Assembly: GCF_001637205.1 (NCBI RefSeq)
Contig: NZ_LVJH01000021.1
Span: 141,443-205,442, forward strand
DNA length: 64,000 bases
Direction: 5' to 3'
DNA from: Paenibacillus glacialis
GTDB lineage: Bacteria > Bacillota > Bacilli > Paenibacillales > Paenibacillaceae
The notes beneath the pieces were generated by a model that was not told the DNA's origin, searched no databases, and saw only the letters and a program-made list of their open reading frames with translations. Below, one piece after another: positions 8,617 through 18,453 of the stretch (its first letter is position 1; the number at the start of each line of letters is the position of its first letter). The translations under genes and the position numbers were made by a program.

Positions 8617-10893
8617 TTAGAAGTTAGGCACTAAACGAACTAGTTTATCTGCGGTACCGTCCCCGTTCTTATCGCCATTATTACTGGTGACGAAATAAAG
8701 TGAACCATCCGGTGCTTCGACAATGTCGCGGATGCGGCCGTATTTATTTAGAAACAAGTAATTCAGATTATTGCTGCCTATCGTAGGTTTGCCGTTCTGT
8801 TCTCCAACGACCATTCTAATGATTTGTTTACCCTTTAAATTAGTTACTAGCAGATTGCCTGCCCACGGACCTTGGGTTACAAAGGTTATACCAGATGGAG
8901 CCCAAGTTGTGCCATTTGCATAAATAAGTGGAGGCGTTATACCAGTTTGATTCTGGTTTCCGCCCTCATATTTAGGCCACCCGTAATTTTTCCCAGGTTC
9001 GACGAAGTTGATCTCATCCTTAGAGGACTCGCCATGCTCCGATATAAAGAGACGGTTCGTGCCAGGTTGCCATGCGATGCCTTGAGGATTTCGATGTCCT
9101 CGGCTATAGATCGGAGAGGAAGCACCAAATGGGTTATCGCTTGGAATTGTGCCGTCCAAATTGAGTCGGAACATTTTTCCTCCGAGGTAGTTCAACGTAT
9201 CATCTTTATTTCCATAGTTACCGTCACTGAAATACAGTTTGTTGTCAGGGCCTATTTTCACACGTCCACCGTTGTGATAGACCGCACCAGGAAGATTAGT
9301 GATAAGAACCTTATCCAATGTTGCTTTGTTGTTATTTTCTTTAAGACGAACGACCTGATTGGCTACTTTGTTGTCGGATGTTTTGTAGGAATGATAGATA
9401 TACATGTAATGGTTGGTGGCGAAATTGGGATCGAGAGCGATTCCCAATAAGCCGCCTTCACTCTTAGGCATATAATAGAAAGGGGAGCCGAGTGTCATGA
9501 CTGGGGTTGATTTCAATTGGCCGTTCACAACAACACGGATTCTGCCACTATTTCGTTCCGTGAAGAATATCCGTCCATCTTGTGCTAATGCAATTGCCCA
9601 AGGGGTTTCCAAATTATTAGCCACAACCTCAGGTGTATAAGGATCGGTAGAGGTAGCGCTGGTTTTGACAGACAACGCGGAACTCGCTGCCGATACATTA
9701 CCTGCTAAATCCCTAGCTTTTACGGTAAAGCTGTACGTAGTATTAGCCGTAAGTCCTGTGACATTAAAGGATGTTGTTGGCGTACTACCAGCAAGTGTCC
9801 CGTTTCTATAAATGTCGTATGCATAGACGCTTACGTTATCCGTAGATGCTGTCCAACTTAAATTAACGGACGAGGATGTTTTGCTTGAACTAACAAGTCC
9901 TGATGGAGAAGTTGGATTCTGCGTGTCGATTAGGCTTGTTGTTGTAACGGTTAGAGGACTACTGGCATTGGAAATATTCCCTGCAGCATCTTTAGCTTTC
10001 ACAGTAATGTTATAATTCGTATTTGGCGTCAATCCCGTAAAGGTATAGGTAGTGCTCGTTACACTCGCTTGCGTCAATACATTGTCTTTGTACACGTCAT
10101 AATCCTTAACACCTACATCATCCAACGACGCGGTCCATGATATGTTTGCTGTTGTACTCGTTACACTGTTTGCCTGCAAGTTCGTCGGTTCAGTAGGAGG
10201 GAATACATCCCCAGTGGCGTTTACTTTTACTTGATCAAAGGTGGCCGTACTTAATTGCGAAACATTATGGCTGGTGACAGCCAACCCGACATACAACGAG
10301 GCATTCATATTTAGCGTCAAATTCCCCAAATCGCCCCAGTTCAACCCGTTGTTGGATACATAACCTTTGATGACGTTGCCTTTGCGTTCAAGCTTTACCC
10401 AATTCGGGCTCGTAGACGCTATTTTTACACTTTGGGAAGTTCCGCCTGTTGCAGTACGGTACTGGAACGTGAACCCGTTAGAAGGCGTCAATAACAAATC
10501 GACATGTTTGGAATCAGGATTCAATGTTTCTCTTATCATGATGCCGGCCTTGGCAAAATCATGGGGGTTGGTCTGAGAGGATATAAGTGCAATAATCGAA
10601 CCGTCGCCAGTCCATGGCTGATACACATAATTGAACTGATCCGTTTTACCCCAAATGTCCGTGCCTGCGCCACTTACTGTAAATTGATCAATGGTTGGAT
10701 CGTACGAGGCGCTGCCTGTTATTGCGGGAGATCCAATCGTTACTTGATTCCAGGGATTCGGCACAGAAGCTGCAACCAACTCGGCCGGCTCAGTCGTCTC
10801 AGTCACTTCTGCAAATCCTGGGCTAGGCAATAGTGTTAGAAATAAACAAATAGACAGACTTAAAGCAATAATTTTGCTTCGTTTAATCATCAA
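8617..10893 (-). CDS. Secreted PQQ-type glucose/sorbosone dehydrogenase with FN3 domains
   Basis: 758 residues. Signal peptide 1-28; an LamG/DUF1349-like beta-sandwich (about 40-225); two fibronectin type III domains (about 233-318 and 327-410); then a six-bladed propeller of the glucose/sorbosone dehydrogenase family (415-758) with AVYHNGGRV, SRGHRNPQG and EHGESSKDEINFV, which match the active-site and cofactor/calcium region. It likely oxidises sugars or polyols outside the cell. ATG follows AAAGAGGATG. A diverged fragment of a second gene's 3' end occurs at 27655-27756. Substrate and actual cofactor are inferred. Confidence 0.8.
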   Translation of the reverse strand: MMIKRSKIIALSLSICLFLTLLPSPGFAEVTETTEPAELVAASVPNPWNQVTIGSPAITGSASYDPTIDQFTVSGAGTDIWGKTDQFNYVYQPWTGDGSIIALISSQTNPHDFAKAGIMIRETLNPDSKHVDLLLTPSNGFTFQYRTATGGTSQSVKIASTSPNWVKLERKGNVIKGYVSNNGLNWGDLGNLTLNMNASLYVGLAVTSHNVSQLSTATFDQVKVNATGDVFPPTEPTNLQANSVTSTTANISWTASLDDVGVKDYDVYKDNVLTQASVTSTTYTFTGLTPNTNYNITVKAKDAAGNISNASSPLTVTTTSLIDTQNPTSPSGLVSSSKTSSSVNLSWTASTDNVSVYAYDIYRNGTLAGSTPTTSFNVTGLTANTTYSFTVKARDLAGNVSAASSALSVKTSATSTDPYTPEVVANNLETPWAIALAQDGRIFFTERNSGRIRVVVNGQLKSTPVMTLGSPFYYMPKSEGGLLGIALDPNFATNHYMYIYHSYKTSDNKVANQVVRLKENNNKATLDKVLITNLPGAVYHNGGRVKIGPDNKLYFSDGNYGNKDDTLNYLGGKMFRLNLDGTIPSDNPFGASSPIYSRGHRNPQGIAWQPGTNRLFISEHGESSKDEINFVEPGKNYGWPKYEGGNQNQTGITPPLIYANGTTWAPSGITFVTQGPWAGNLLVTNLKGKQIIRMVVGEQNGKPTIGSNNLNYLFLNKYGRIRDIVEAPDGSLYFVTSNNGDKNGDGTADKLVRLVPNF

Positions 10894-11180
10894 TACACAT
10901 CCTCTTTAGTTTTTGGAATGGCATTAAAGTACTACTTTTACAAAAAAAATTAAATTCTCCTTTCATAAAGTTAAAACGCTTATACTTTCAAGAATATTTT
11001 AACATAAAAATTTATTATTGTAATTAAAATCCAATAAAATGGTGACTTATTATATTTTTTTATATAGGAAAATAATCCCTCTAATATATTTGCGTCTTTT
11101 AAGAGAAACCGTGCGTCTAATCCTTGTAAACTTCATGAAGAACTACAAAAACATACATCACAATACGAGGAGTAATAATA

Positions 11181-12587
11181 ATGAAAAAACAAATGATTGC
11201 AATATGTACTGCTACAGTTTTAGTCGGATCGGTATTCGGGATTCAAAGCATAACAAAGGCAGATCATTCTGAGACGCTCACTCCACAAAGTTCACAGCAG
11301 CAAACATCTAACCCAGCAACGGTAACATCCAATAAGGAAGCATCCGCAACATTTCGCAACATTAAAACAGATCGGATCGAACATTACATGTTGACAGGCA
11401 AAGCCAGCGTATTTGAGGGCACGTATCAATATGTTGTGAAGCAAGGTGAGCGCGTGATCGTCAAAGGCTTCGGGACGGCATCACAAGGTGGACCCGAATG
11501 GGGTACGATTTCACAGACGATTTCGATTCCAAAAAGTAAGCTTAACGGTAAGGAGCCATTAACCGTTACATTATTTGAAATAGATCAAGAGAGTGGCGCA
11601 GTTGTAAACAAGCTGACTGCTCCATTGAACGCAAGTAAAACAAGAAACAACCATGTATTTCGTAACATTAAGCTTACTCCTGCCACAAAAACAACGACTG
11701 AATATGCAGTGAAAGGCCAAGCCAGCATATTCGAAGGTACCTATCAATATGCTGTGAAGCAAGGTGATCGTGTAATCGTGAAAGGCTTTGGAACGGCATC
11801 GCAAGGTGGGCCGGAATGGGGTGCGATCTCAGAAATGATTTCGATTCCAAAAAACAAGCTTAACGGCAAGCAACCATTAACACTTGAATTATTTGAAATA
11901 GATCAAGAGAGCGGCGCTGTCGTAAATAAACATACGGTTCCAATGAACGTTATTAAAACAACGGACAATCAGGCGTTTCGTAATATTAAGGTTGCCGCTG
12001 CCGCACAAACAACGACTGAATTCACGATGACAGGCCAAGCTAGCGTATTTGAGGGAACCTATCAATATGTCATGAAGCAAGGTGAGCGCGTGATCGTCAA
12101 AGGCTTTGGGACGGCTTCCCAAGGTGGGCCGGAATGGGGTACGATTTCACAAACGATTTCGATTCCAAATAGTAAACTTAGCAGCAAACAGTCATTAACA
12201 CTTGAATTGTTTGAAGTAGATCAAGAGAGTGGCGCTATCGTAAATAAACTAATCGTTCCATTAAACGTAAGTCAAACAGTGAACAACCAAGTGTTTCGTA
12301 ATATTAAGCTTGTTCCTGCCACAAAAACAACGATTGAATATGAAGTGACAGGTCAAGCCAGCGTATTCGAAGGTACCTATCAATATGCAGTAAAACAAGG
12401 TGAACGCGAGATCGTCAAAGGCTTCGGCACAGCATCACAAAGTGGACCAGAATGGGGTACGATTTCACAAACTATCTCGATTCCCAAAAGTAAGTTATAC
12501 GGCAAGCAACCATTAACACTAGAATTATTTGAAATAGATCAAGAGAGCGGTGCTGTCGTAAATAAACTGGCATTAGCTCTGAAATAA
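11181..12587 (+). CDS. Secreted protein with four tandem Gmad2-like Ig domains
   Basis: 468 residues: signal peptide (about 1-28), a short Thr/Ser/Gln-rich linker, then four near-identical repeats of 102-106 residues. Each opens with FRNIK and contains FEGTYQY, GFGTAS, GPEWG and LFEIDQESGA. This pattern fits Gmad2, an Ig-like domain first noted in spore germination and sporulation proteins. No enzyme domain is present, so it is probably a surface or matrix structural protein. Start supported by GAGGAG 8-9 bases upstream. The gene lies just upstream of the ECF sigma operon, but no promoter link is visible. Confidence 0.72.
   Translation: MKKQMIAICTATVLVGSVFGIQSITKADHSETLTPQSSQQQTSNPATVTSNKEASATFRNIKTDRIEHYMLTGKASVFEGTYQYVVKQGERVIVKGFGTASQGGPEWGTISQTISIPKSKLNGKEPLTVTLFEIDQESGAVVNKLTAPLNASKTRNNHVFRNIKLTPATKTTTEYAVKGQASIFEGTYQYAVKQGDRVIVKGFGTASQGGPEWGAISEMISIPKNKLNGKQPLTLELFEIDQESGAVVNKHTVPMNVIKTTDNQAFRNIKVAAAAQTTTEFTMTGQASVFEGTYQYVMKQGERVIVKGFGTASQGGPEWGTISQTISIPNSKLSSKQSLTLELFEVDQESGAIVNKLIVPLNVSQTVNNQVFRNIKLVPATKTTIEYEVTGQASVFEGTYQYAVKQGEREIVKGFGTASQSGPEWGTISQTISIPKSKLYGKQPLTLELFEIDQESGAVVNKLALALK
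11352..12584 (+). repeat. Four tandem in-gene repeats (306-318 bp)
   Basis: Repeat units begin at 11352, 11658, 11976 and 12294 (each at the TTTCG of FRNIK) and are highly similar at the DNA level, for example the shared GTATTTGAGGG and CAAGGTGAGCGCGTGATCGT stretches. Copy number could change by recombination. Confidence 0.9.
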
Positions 12588-12701
12588 TGTCATTTAATCC
12601 ATCACGTATAATGAGCGACAACCATGGTGAGCCTGATGGCATGAGAGTCATTATATTTATATGTGGTGGTTAAATCTCTTCAAATGACAAGAGGGAAGGA
12701 A

Positions 12702-13229
12702 GTGCAACACGTGGAGCAAGCAGAATTGGCAGCAAAAGCAATTTCTGGTGATGAACAAAGTTTTACTTTACTCATGGACGAAATGCAAGGGCGTTTATAC
12801 CGGATGGCATTCTCTTATGTGAGGAATAAGGATGATGCGCTGGAAATTGTACAAGAGACTGTCTATAAGGCCTTTATTTCCATTCATAAGTTACAGAAAC
12901 CGCAATATTTTAGCACATGGCTCATAAAAATATCCGTAAATTGTGCATTGGACTATATTCGTAAATCCAAAAAAATTATTTATATGGATAAAGATTATGA
13001 AGACAGCTATGTCCCAGAAGATAGAGGAGAAGCGATCGATCTATATGAAGCATTGAGTGTTCTTGATGAGAAATCGAGAATCGTGATCGTAATGAGGTAC
13101 TTTGAGGATATGCCACTGAAGGAAATAGCAAATATATTGAATATACCGTTGAGTACCGTCAAATCAATGATCTACCGAGGACTGGAGAAATTAAAAATAA
13201 ATCTGGAGGAGAGTGACTACAATGGATGA
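12702..13229 (+). CDS. ECF sigma factor
   Basis: About 175 residues with region 2 (AFSYVRNKDDALEIVQETVYKA) and region 4 (EDMPLKEIANILNIPLSTVKSMIYRGLEKL), the two-domain layout of extracytoplasmic-function sigma factors. Several in-frame starts exist; GTG at 12702 with GAGGGA 5 bases upstream, or GTG at 12711, fit best. The next gene overlaps by 8 bases and encodes a membrane-spanning partner, so this is a sigma/anti-sigma pair responding to an envelope signal. Confidence 0.85.
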   Translation: MQHVEQAELAAKAISGDEQSFTLLMDEMQGRLYRMAFSYVRNKDDALEIVQETVYKAFISIHKLQKPQYFSTWLIKISVNCALDYIRKSKKIIYMDKDYEDSYVPEDRGEAIDLYEALSVLDEKSRIVIVMRYFEDMPLKEIANILNIPLSTVKSMIYRGLEKLKINLEESDYNG

Positions 13230-14160
13230 CAAACTGAAACGATTACAGCAAGCCTATAATGATATTGAAATCCTTGATGAGCTGTCTTTGGCCACTCGTA
13301 GAGGAATTGAGAAAGGTAAGCTTCATCAACAGAAAACACGCGCTACAAAGCACCGTGTGAAATGGATTACCTCCAGTGTGGCGGCTATGTTTATCTTTTT
13401 TACGATCAGTGTCAATACGTTACCTGCCTTCGCTGACAGTCTAGAACAAGTGCCGGTACTCGGCAAGCTAGTGAGTGTATTACAATTCTCCAAAGGGAAT
13501 GCCGGAGGTGGGGTCATACAGGATGGGACGGACGTTAATTTCATTTCGGTGAAGCAACTGGGGGACAGTGATCATATTATTATGAACTTTGCGCAAAATA
13601 GTGAAGCACAGCAGATAGCAAGCTCATTTAACATGAAATTTACGGAATACCCCAACACAATGACGATTTCCGTTGGCGGGGCAAGAAGATTCTCCGCTGC
13701 TAAAGATCTTGAAACATTAAAACAAAGCAACTACATTCAAGATGCTTACCAAATCATTACGATGGACGATTCAGCCATTCGTTTTAATATCACATTTAAG
13801 GAACCTGTTACGTACGAGGTGAAAGAATATAAGGATCCTGCACAGGTCGTCATAAAGCTAACATCTGATGCGAAAAATGCTGGAAATCTTCCGCCTGTAT
13901 ACTCTCTAAGAACGGTGTCAATGCCCTATGGAGAGGAGATAGGGATGGCTGAAGAAATGCTGTTAGAGTTTGAGGGATTACGCGTATTAAAAGATCAGCA
14001 AGGATCATTCTTGGTGGAGGCCGGATATTATAATACGGAAGCTGAGGCTTTAGCTCAGTTGAAACGAATTCAGAGTGAATATGGAGTCGCAGATTCGTTG
14101 CTTATTGAAAAACGATCATACCTACAGATTCCGGAGTTCATTTCTGCTGAAAAGGAATAA
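13222..14160 (+). CDS. Membrane anti-sigma factor (DUF4179/RsiV-like N-terminus)
   Basis: About 312 residues. A cytoplasmic N-terminus of about 50 residues, one membrane segment (about 50-70), then NTLPAFADSLEQVPVLGKLVSVL, which is typical of DUF4179/RsiV anti-sigma factors just outside the membrane, and a long extracytoplasmic part. The C-terminal 50 residues have a SPOR-like spacing (AGYYNTEAEALAQLKRI). ATG at 13222 overlaps the sigma gene. The role as anti-sigma is inferred from gene order and topology; no DUF3298 lysozyme-binding domain is visible. Confidence 0.7.
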   Translation: MDDKLKRLQQAYNDIEILDELSLATRRGIEKGKLHQQKTRATKHRVKWITSSVAAMFIFFTISVNTLPAFADSLEQVPVLGKLVSVLQFSKGNAGGGVIQDGTDVNFISVKQLGDSDHIIMNFAQNSEAQQIASSFNMKFTEYPNTMTISVGGARRFSAAKDLETLKQSNYIQDAYQIITMDDSAIRFNITFKEPVTYEVKEYKDPAQVVIKLTSDAKNAGNLPPVYSLRTVSMPYGEEIGMAEEMLLEFEGLRVLKDQQGSFLVEAGYYNTEAEALAQLKRIQSEYGVADSLLIEKRSYLQIPEFISAEKE

Positions 14161-14191
14161 TGTATAAACCCATAGAAAAACAAATGCAATC

Positions 14192-14217
14192 GGCCGTAAT
14201 ACTTATGCGGCCTTTTT
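14192..14217 (+). terminator. Terminator after the sigma/anti-sigma operon
   Basis: Stem GGCCG (14192-14196) with CGGCC (14208-14212), followed by TTTTTGCT. Confidence 0.6.
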
Positions 14218-14278
14218 GCTGTACAACTGGATAGAAGATTCTATCATGCTGGTATCAATTGAATGAAATGAGATCGTT

Positions 14279-14356
14279 TTAGCAGTAAATGAAAGGAATA
14301 TCCCTGCACAACTGTATGAAAAGGTCGGATATGAGGACACGAATAGAAGGAGATAA
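14279..14356 (+). pseudogene. GNAT acetyltransferase C-terminal fragment
   Basis: A 25-codon open segment reads LAVNERNIPAQLYEKVGYED before the stop. It matches the last acetyl-CoA-binding motif of GNAT N-acetyltransferases (N..A..LYEKxGF). No upstream part is present. Confidence 0.5.
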
Positions 14357-14675
14357 TGAAAATGATATCCTCTCCTCCAGTATAACCGGATGTAGCACAG
14401 GGGCACATGATGAAGTGGATCACGGGATTCATAACACTTTATTGATATCTAGCCATTTATCTATTGCTTGATATTGGATTATCGGGATATCGGAACCTGT
14501 TTTTTTGTATTTTTTGGAGAGTTATGGTAACACTACATTGTACTAGTGACATGGCACTTGGAAAGACTTTATATTCCGTTGCCCATTGGGTGATGAAGCG
14601 CCGACCTCTCATGAAGACTAAGACTAAAGATTCTGACCGCAAAAAAACTGGAGCGTCAAGAAGGAGGAGGATTCT

Positions 14676-15773
14676 GTGTTTGCCCGTACAGATGATAAGA
14701 TAACAACGACACAAACAGCAGTTATAGTTAGTAGCTATATGCTTGGAACTGGGGTTCTTACTCTTCCAAGAACTTTAACTGAGAGCGTTAAGACCCCAGA
14801 TGGTTGGATATCTATTATTGTGGGCGGGTTGATTATGATGCTTGCAGGAATATGTATCGTGAAACTGTGTCAGCAATTTCCTGGCAAAACCATTTATCAA
14901 TTTGGGAAAGAAATTGTAGGGAATTGGATCGGGAGTTGTTTGATTATGATAATGATCATTTATTTTGTTACTACGTCTGCGTTGCAGATCAGAGTCATGA
15001 CTGAAGTGACTATGTTGTATTTACTTGAAAGTGCACCTCAGTGGGCGATCATTATGTCTTTCATGTGGATTGGACTGTATTTAATTACGGGTGGAATCAA
15101 ACCAATCGCTCGGTTGTTTGAGATTATATTACCGATTACGGTTATTGTTTTTATAATTTGCTTGTCTTTGAGCAGCAAATTATTTGATATTGATAATTTA
15201 CGTCCTGTGTTAGGGGAGGGAGTCTTTCCTGTCATCAGGGGGTTGAAATCAACCATACTTGCTTTTACAGGCTATGAGATCATGTTCATTCTTACGGCGA
15301 TTATGCAATATCCCAAAAAGGGTGTAAAGGCTGTGATTATAGGTACGGCAATACCCTTAGTTCTGTATGTATTTACTTTAATTATAGCTGTTGGTGCAAT
15401 GTCTATTGATGGAGTTGTAAGAAGTACTTGGCCAACACTTGATCTTATGCGAAGTTTTGAAATTACGGGCCTTCTTTTTGAAAGATTTGAGTTCTTCTTA
15501 CTTGTTATTTGGATCATGCAAATATTCGCGACATTTACGATTACTTATTATGCTGCATCGATGGGTTTGGCTCAATTGTTCAAAAAAAAAATTAAACCTA
15601 TCATCTACGGCTTGTTGCCGATCATATTCGTCGTTGCTCTGCTACCCAAAAGTATGAATGAAGTATTTGATTTTGATAATTTTATTGGAAATATTTCTAT
15701 CTATTTGTTCGGGTTATTACCCGTACTCCTTCTTCTAATCGCAAAAATATTCAAAAAGGGAGGTGTTAAGTAA
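14676..15773 (+). CDS. GerAB/ArcD/ProY family germinant permease
   Basis: 365 residues with ten hydrophobic segments and the family opening ITTTQTAVIVSSYMLGTGVLTLP. GerAB proteins sit in the spore inner membrane and bind the germinant as part of GerA-type receptors. GTG at 14676 is 5 bases after AAGGAGGAGG. No intact gerAA or gerAC neighbours are present, so this is either an orphan permease or the survivor of a broken ger operon. The KMKRRP-like basic segment encoded just upstream could be a gerAA C-terminal trace but is too short to call. Confidence 0.82.
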   Translation: MFARTDDKITTTQTAVIVSSYMLGTGVLTLPRTLTESVKTPDGWISIIVGGLIMMLAGICIVKLCQQFPGKTIYQFGKEIVGNWIGSCLIMIMIIYFVTTSALQIRVMTEVTMLYLLESAPQWAIIMSFMWIGLYLITGGIKPIARLFEIILPITVIVFIICLSLSSKLFDIDNLRPVLGEGVFPVIRGLKSTILAFTGYEIMFILTAIMQYPKKGVKAVIIGTAIPLVLYVFTLIIAVGAMSIDGVVRSTWPTLDLMRSFEITGLLFERFEFFLLVIWIMQIFATFTITYYAASMGLAQLFKKKIKPIIYGLLPIIFVVALLPKSMNEVFDFDNFIGNISIYLFGLLPVLLLLIAKIFKKGGVK

Positions 15774-15878
15774 GACGAATAGCTTGATACCGTTATCGAT
15801 AGCATCATCAATAACCAGTAAATAATCCTTCCGTTCGGAATATATCCGGGATTATCCAAACGTATAGATTTCTATGAG

Positions 15879-15918
15879 AAAAGAGTCCGGCACTTAAAAT
15901 GCCGGGCTCTTTTCTTCT
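15879..15918. terminator. Bidirectional terminator after gerAB
   Basis: A 14-base arm at 15879-15892 pairs with 15900-15913 around a short loop and is followed by TTCTTCTT; A and T runs on both sides suit either strand. Confidence 0.7.
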
Positions 15919-16020
15919 TGCCTAATAACGAAATCTTAAAGATGCTAGCCAATATCAGATGATAGAGAAAGAAAGAGATTAGAGATCTCAAGGAAAGACG
16001 CTGTCTCGTGCTTATTGCGG

Positions 16021-16145
16021 CAAATGTAAGATGGCAAGAATGTAGTCCGATTAATATCCGCGTAGATCGCGGGTTTTCTACTCCCGGTTTAATCCGGGAG
16101 ATTTTCCATTTCGAGTCTATCCGAACGTGACAAGAATGTAACATT
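16021..16145 (+). repeat. Transposon-end-like repeat cluster, copy A
   Basis: GTAAGATGGCAAGAATGTAGTCCGA-type sequence at 16026-16050 and GTGACAAGAATGTAACAT at 16128-16145 flank two small hairpins (CCGCGtagatCGCGG and CTCCCGGtttaatCCGGGAG). The same GACAAGAAT/AGTCCGA elements recur near 21.0, 21.3, 23.6, 32.0 and 51.4 kb. No coding region is recognised in 15919-16335 otherwise. Confidence 0.5.
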
Positions 16146-16335
16146 CCCCCTCCTGCCTGTCATCTGAATCGAACGACAGTACTAGATATAAACAATACAA
16201 TAAGTGTATACGAATTGCCTGTTCAATCTGGCTGGGTTAACCCCGTCTTAGGTCTGAATACAGCTGCAGTTCTTCGAAATAGGATTGTTGGTTTTACCAA
16301 GTTCAAATTAAACGAAAGCAAGGAGAGGATTTTAG

Positions 16336-18453
16336 TTGAACAAAAATAAGAAGCGAACTTGCCGCACAATCGGCATCCTGACGGCTTTACTGACGCTTAG
16401 CCTCGCTGCAGAAACTAGCACGTACGCTCAGCACCAGCCTGAATCGAATTCGACTGCCACCGTCAAACAGTTGGCCTCACTCGGCAGCACCGCCCTTCCG
16501 CTATCGAACAACGCGGCCTCGAATGATTTTACAAGTGGGCCGCGTGAAGCCAAGGAAGTTGAGGCGTTCCTGGACGATTTTTTTGCCAAGGATGCCATCA
16601 AGAAAAAGGCTGGGGCCGTTACGGTATCCGTCGTTCAGGACGGGAAGGTACTCGCTTCCAAAGGCTACGGTGTAACCGACCAAACGTCGAAATCGCCAGT
16701 AGATGCAAGCCGAACTACCTTCCGGATCGCGTCCGTCTCCAAGGTGTTCACGGCAGCCGCCGTTATGCAGCTCGTCGATCAAGGGAAAATTTCGCTTCAG
16801 GACAACATTGAAAAGTACTTGGACGGTTACGAAGTAACCAATTCCTTCGATACACCGGTCACGATAGAGAACCTGTTGACGCATACGACCGGTTTTGAAG
16901 TGCGCGAACCGACAGACGCCAGCTATTTGACCGATGCTTCCCAGAAGCCGATCTCGCTAAAAGAAAGCATCTTCGCTCAGTTCCCGTCGGTCCTTCGCAA
17001 GCCCGGAACGTCATACATGTACGATAATTTCGCATCGAGGCTGCAAGGATATATTGTCCAGCAGGTAAGCGGAGAACCTTTCGGGAGTTATATGCAAAAG
17101 CATCTGTTTGGGCCGCTCGGCATGACCTCAAGCAGCTTTACCCTGACTAAGGATTTGGCTGGTCGGCTCGTAACTTCTTACGATTCCGAGGGTAGCGCCA
17201 TTCCGGTGTACAATTTTTCCCCGAGCGAGTGGCCTGAGGGCAGCATGGTATCAACAGCCTCTGATATGGCGCTGTTTATGAAGGCTTTCCTGAACGATGG
17301 CCAGGCGGCTGACGGCACCGTTATCCTGTCGCCCGAATCGGTAAAGGCGATGTCTACCTACCACATAGCCATTCATCCGGATTTGCCGGATATGACATAC
17401 GGCTTTGAATCGCCTGTTAATCCGTCAAAAACGAACGGGGAGGACGTAATCTCCAAGGGTGGGGACATTCTGGGCTTCAGTTCGTTGCTATGGCTTCTGC
17501 CCGACCGCAAAACGGGTGTCTTCGTTTCTTACAATTCGAATCAGGACTCGAATCAGGATTTGCGTAATGACCTGTTTACTGCGTTTATGGATCATTATTA
17601 TACGAGTCGAAAAGTGGCGTTCGAACCGGGAGGATTCAAGGCGCAGCCCGCGAACGTTCTCGCCAAATTCGAAGGCTTGTATTCCGATTTGCGGATCAAA
17701 TTACTGACCAGGGTCGAAGTGGGAGACGACGGCACTCTGATTGTGCGCGACGTTTCCGCCCGTCACCAGTTGAAGCAGGTCGACGATTTGCTGTTCGTGG
17801 ATGAACAGGGCAAGCCGCTTGCATTCAAGACGGATGAAGGCGGCCGCATCATTTATATGAAATACTCTAATTTATACAGCTATGCGGCCAAAATACCGGA
17901 TGATCCTGCCGGATTCCCGGACGTAACAGCCGATCATCCATATGCCAGCTACATTCTCGGCCTTAAGTCGCTTGGCTACTTGACGGATGATCTGTCAAAG
18001 CCGTTTCAACCTCTGCAAGCCGTCACCCGCGGAGCGTTCATTCATGCTTTTAACTCGATATTGAGCATTCCGGAATCCGCAAACCCGTCCTCATTTAAGG
18101 ATATTGAACATTCTCCGTACCGAAAAGATATTCAAGCCGCTCTTGAGGCCGGCATATTGAATGGGACGGGGAGCGGCTTGTTCGAACCAGACCGTCCGAT
18201 CCGCCGCGAAGAAGCAGCCGCTATCGTTTTCCGCTTAGTGGCGGGATCGGGGATTAGGGTGCCGGATTCCACGGCTGTGCTCGCGCCAGGCACTTCGAAA
18301 TGGGCTGTCGATGCAGTCAGCTCTGCTGTGAACTGGAAGCTTCATGGGCCGGAAGTGACCGAATCGAATGACATGTTCGACTACGGCTCGCAGCGGGCGC
18401 TGAATAAGCAGGAGCTGGCGGCGTTGCTGTTCACGATGCTACTTCCAGATTAA
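16336..18453 (+). CDS. SLH-anchored serine hydrolase of the beta-lactamase/PBP4* family
   Basis: 705 residues. Signal peptide 1-31; a class C beta-lactamase-like domain (about 75-420) with SVSK (nucleophile Ser133, Lys136), YDN near residue 224 and a GGD segment near residue 373; a linker domain; then SLH motifs from about 535 to the end (FPDVTADHPYASYILGLKSL, FKDIEHSPYRKDIQAALEAG, FEPDRPIRREEAAAIVFRL). SLH domains bind pyruvylated wall polymers, so the enzyme is held at the surface. TTG follows AGGAGAGGA. GC and codon use are clearly richer in G+C than neighbours, suggesting separate origin. It may be a peptidase/esterase rather than a true beta-lactamase. Confidence 0.85.
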   Translation: MNKNKKRTCRTIGILTALLTLSLAAETSTYAQHQPESNSTATVKQLASLGSTALPLSNNAASNDFTSGPREAKEVEAFLDDFFAKDAIKKKAGAVTVSVVQDGKVLASKGYGVTDQTSKSPVDASRTTFRIASVSKVFTAAAVMQLVDQGKISLQDNIEKYLDGYEVTNSFDTPVTIENLLTHTTGFEVREPTDASYLTDASQKPISLKESIFAQFPSVLRKPGTSYMYDNFASRLQGYIVQQVSGEPFGSYMQKHLFGPLGMTSSSFTLTKDLAGRLVTSYDSEGSAIPVYNFSPSEWPEGSMVSTASDMALFMKAFLNDGQAADGTVILSPESVKAMSTYHIAIHPDLPDMTYGFESPVNPSKTNGEDVISKGGDILGFSSLLWLLPDRKTGVFVSYNSNQDSNQDLRNDLFTAFMDHYYTSRKVAFEPGGFKAQPANVLAKFEGLYSDLRIKLLTRVEVGDDGTLIVRDVSARHQLKQVDDLLFVDEQGKPLAFKTDEGGRIIYMKYSNLYSYAAKIPDDPAGFPDVTADHPYASYILGLKSLGYLTDDLSKPFQPLQAVTRGAFIHAFNSILSIPESANPSSFKDIEHSPYRKDIQAALEAGILNGTGSGLFEPDRPIRREEAAAIVFRLVAGSGIRVPDSTAVLAPGTSKWAVDAVSSAVNWKLHGPEVTESNDMFDYGSQRALNKQELAALLFTMLLPD

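Noticed and set aside
14464..14703. 79-codon ORF upstream of gerAB with a basic tail, perhaps a gerAA C-terminal trace
   Set aside because: The N-terminal part has no GerAA character and there is no ribosome site; only a short basic segment is suggestive.
16180..16353. Open plus-strand stretch (VNPVLGLNTAAVLRN) before the serine hydrolase gene
   Set aside because: No start codon and no recognisable family; it overlaps the ribosome site of the next gene.
16336..18453. True beta-lactamase resistance gene
   Set aside because: The SLH anchor and linker domain fit a surface esterase/peptidase of the same fold better than a secreted beta-lactamase.
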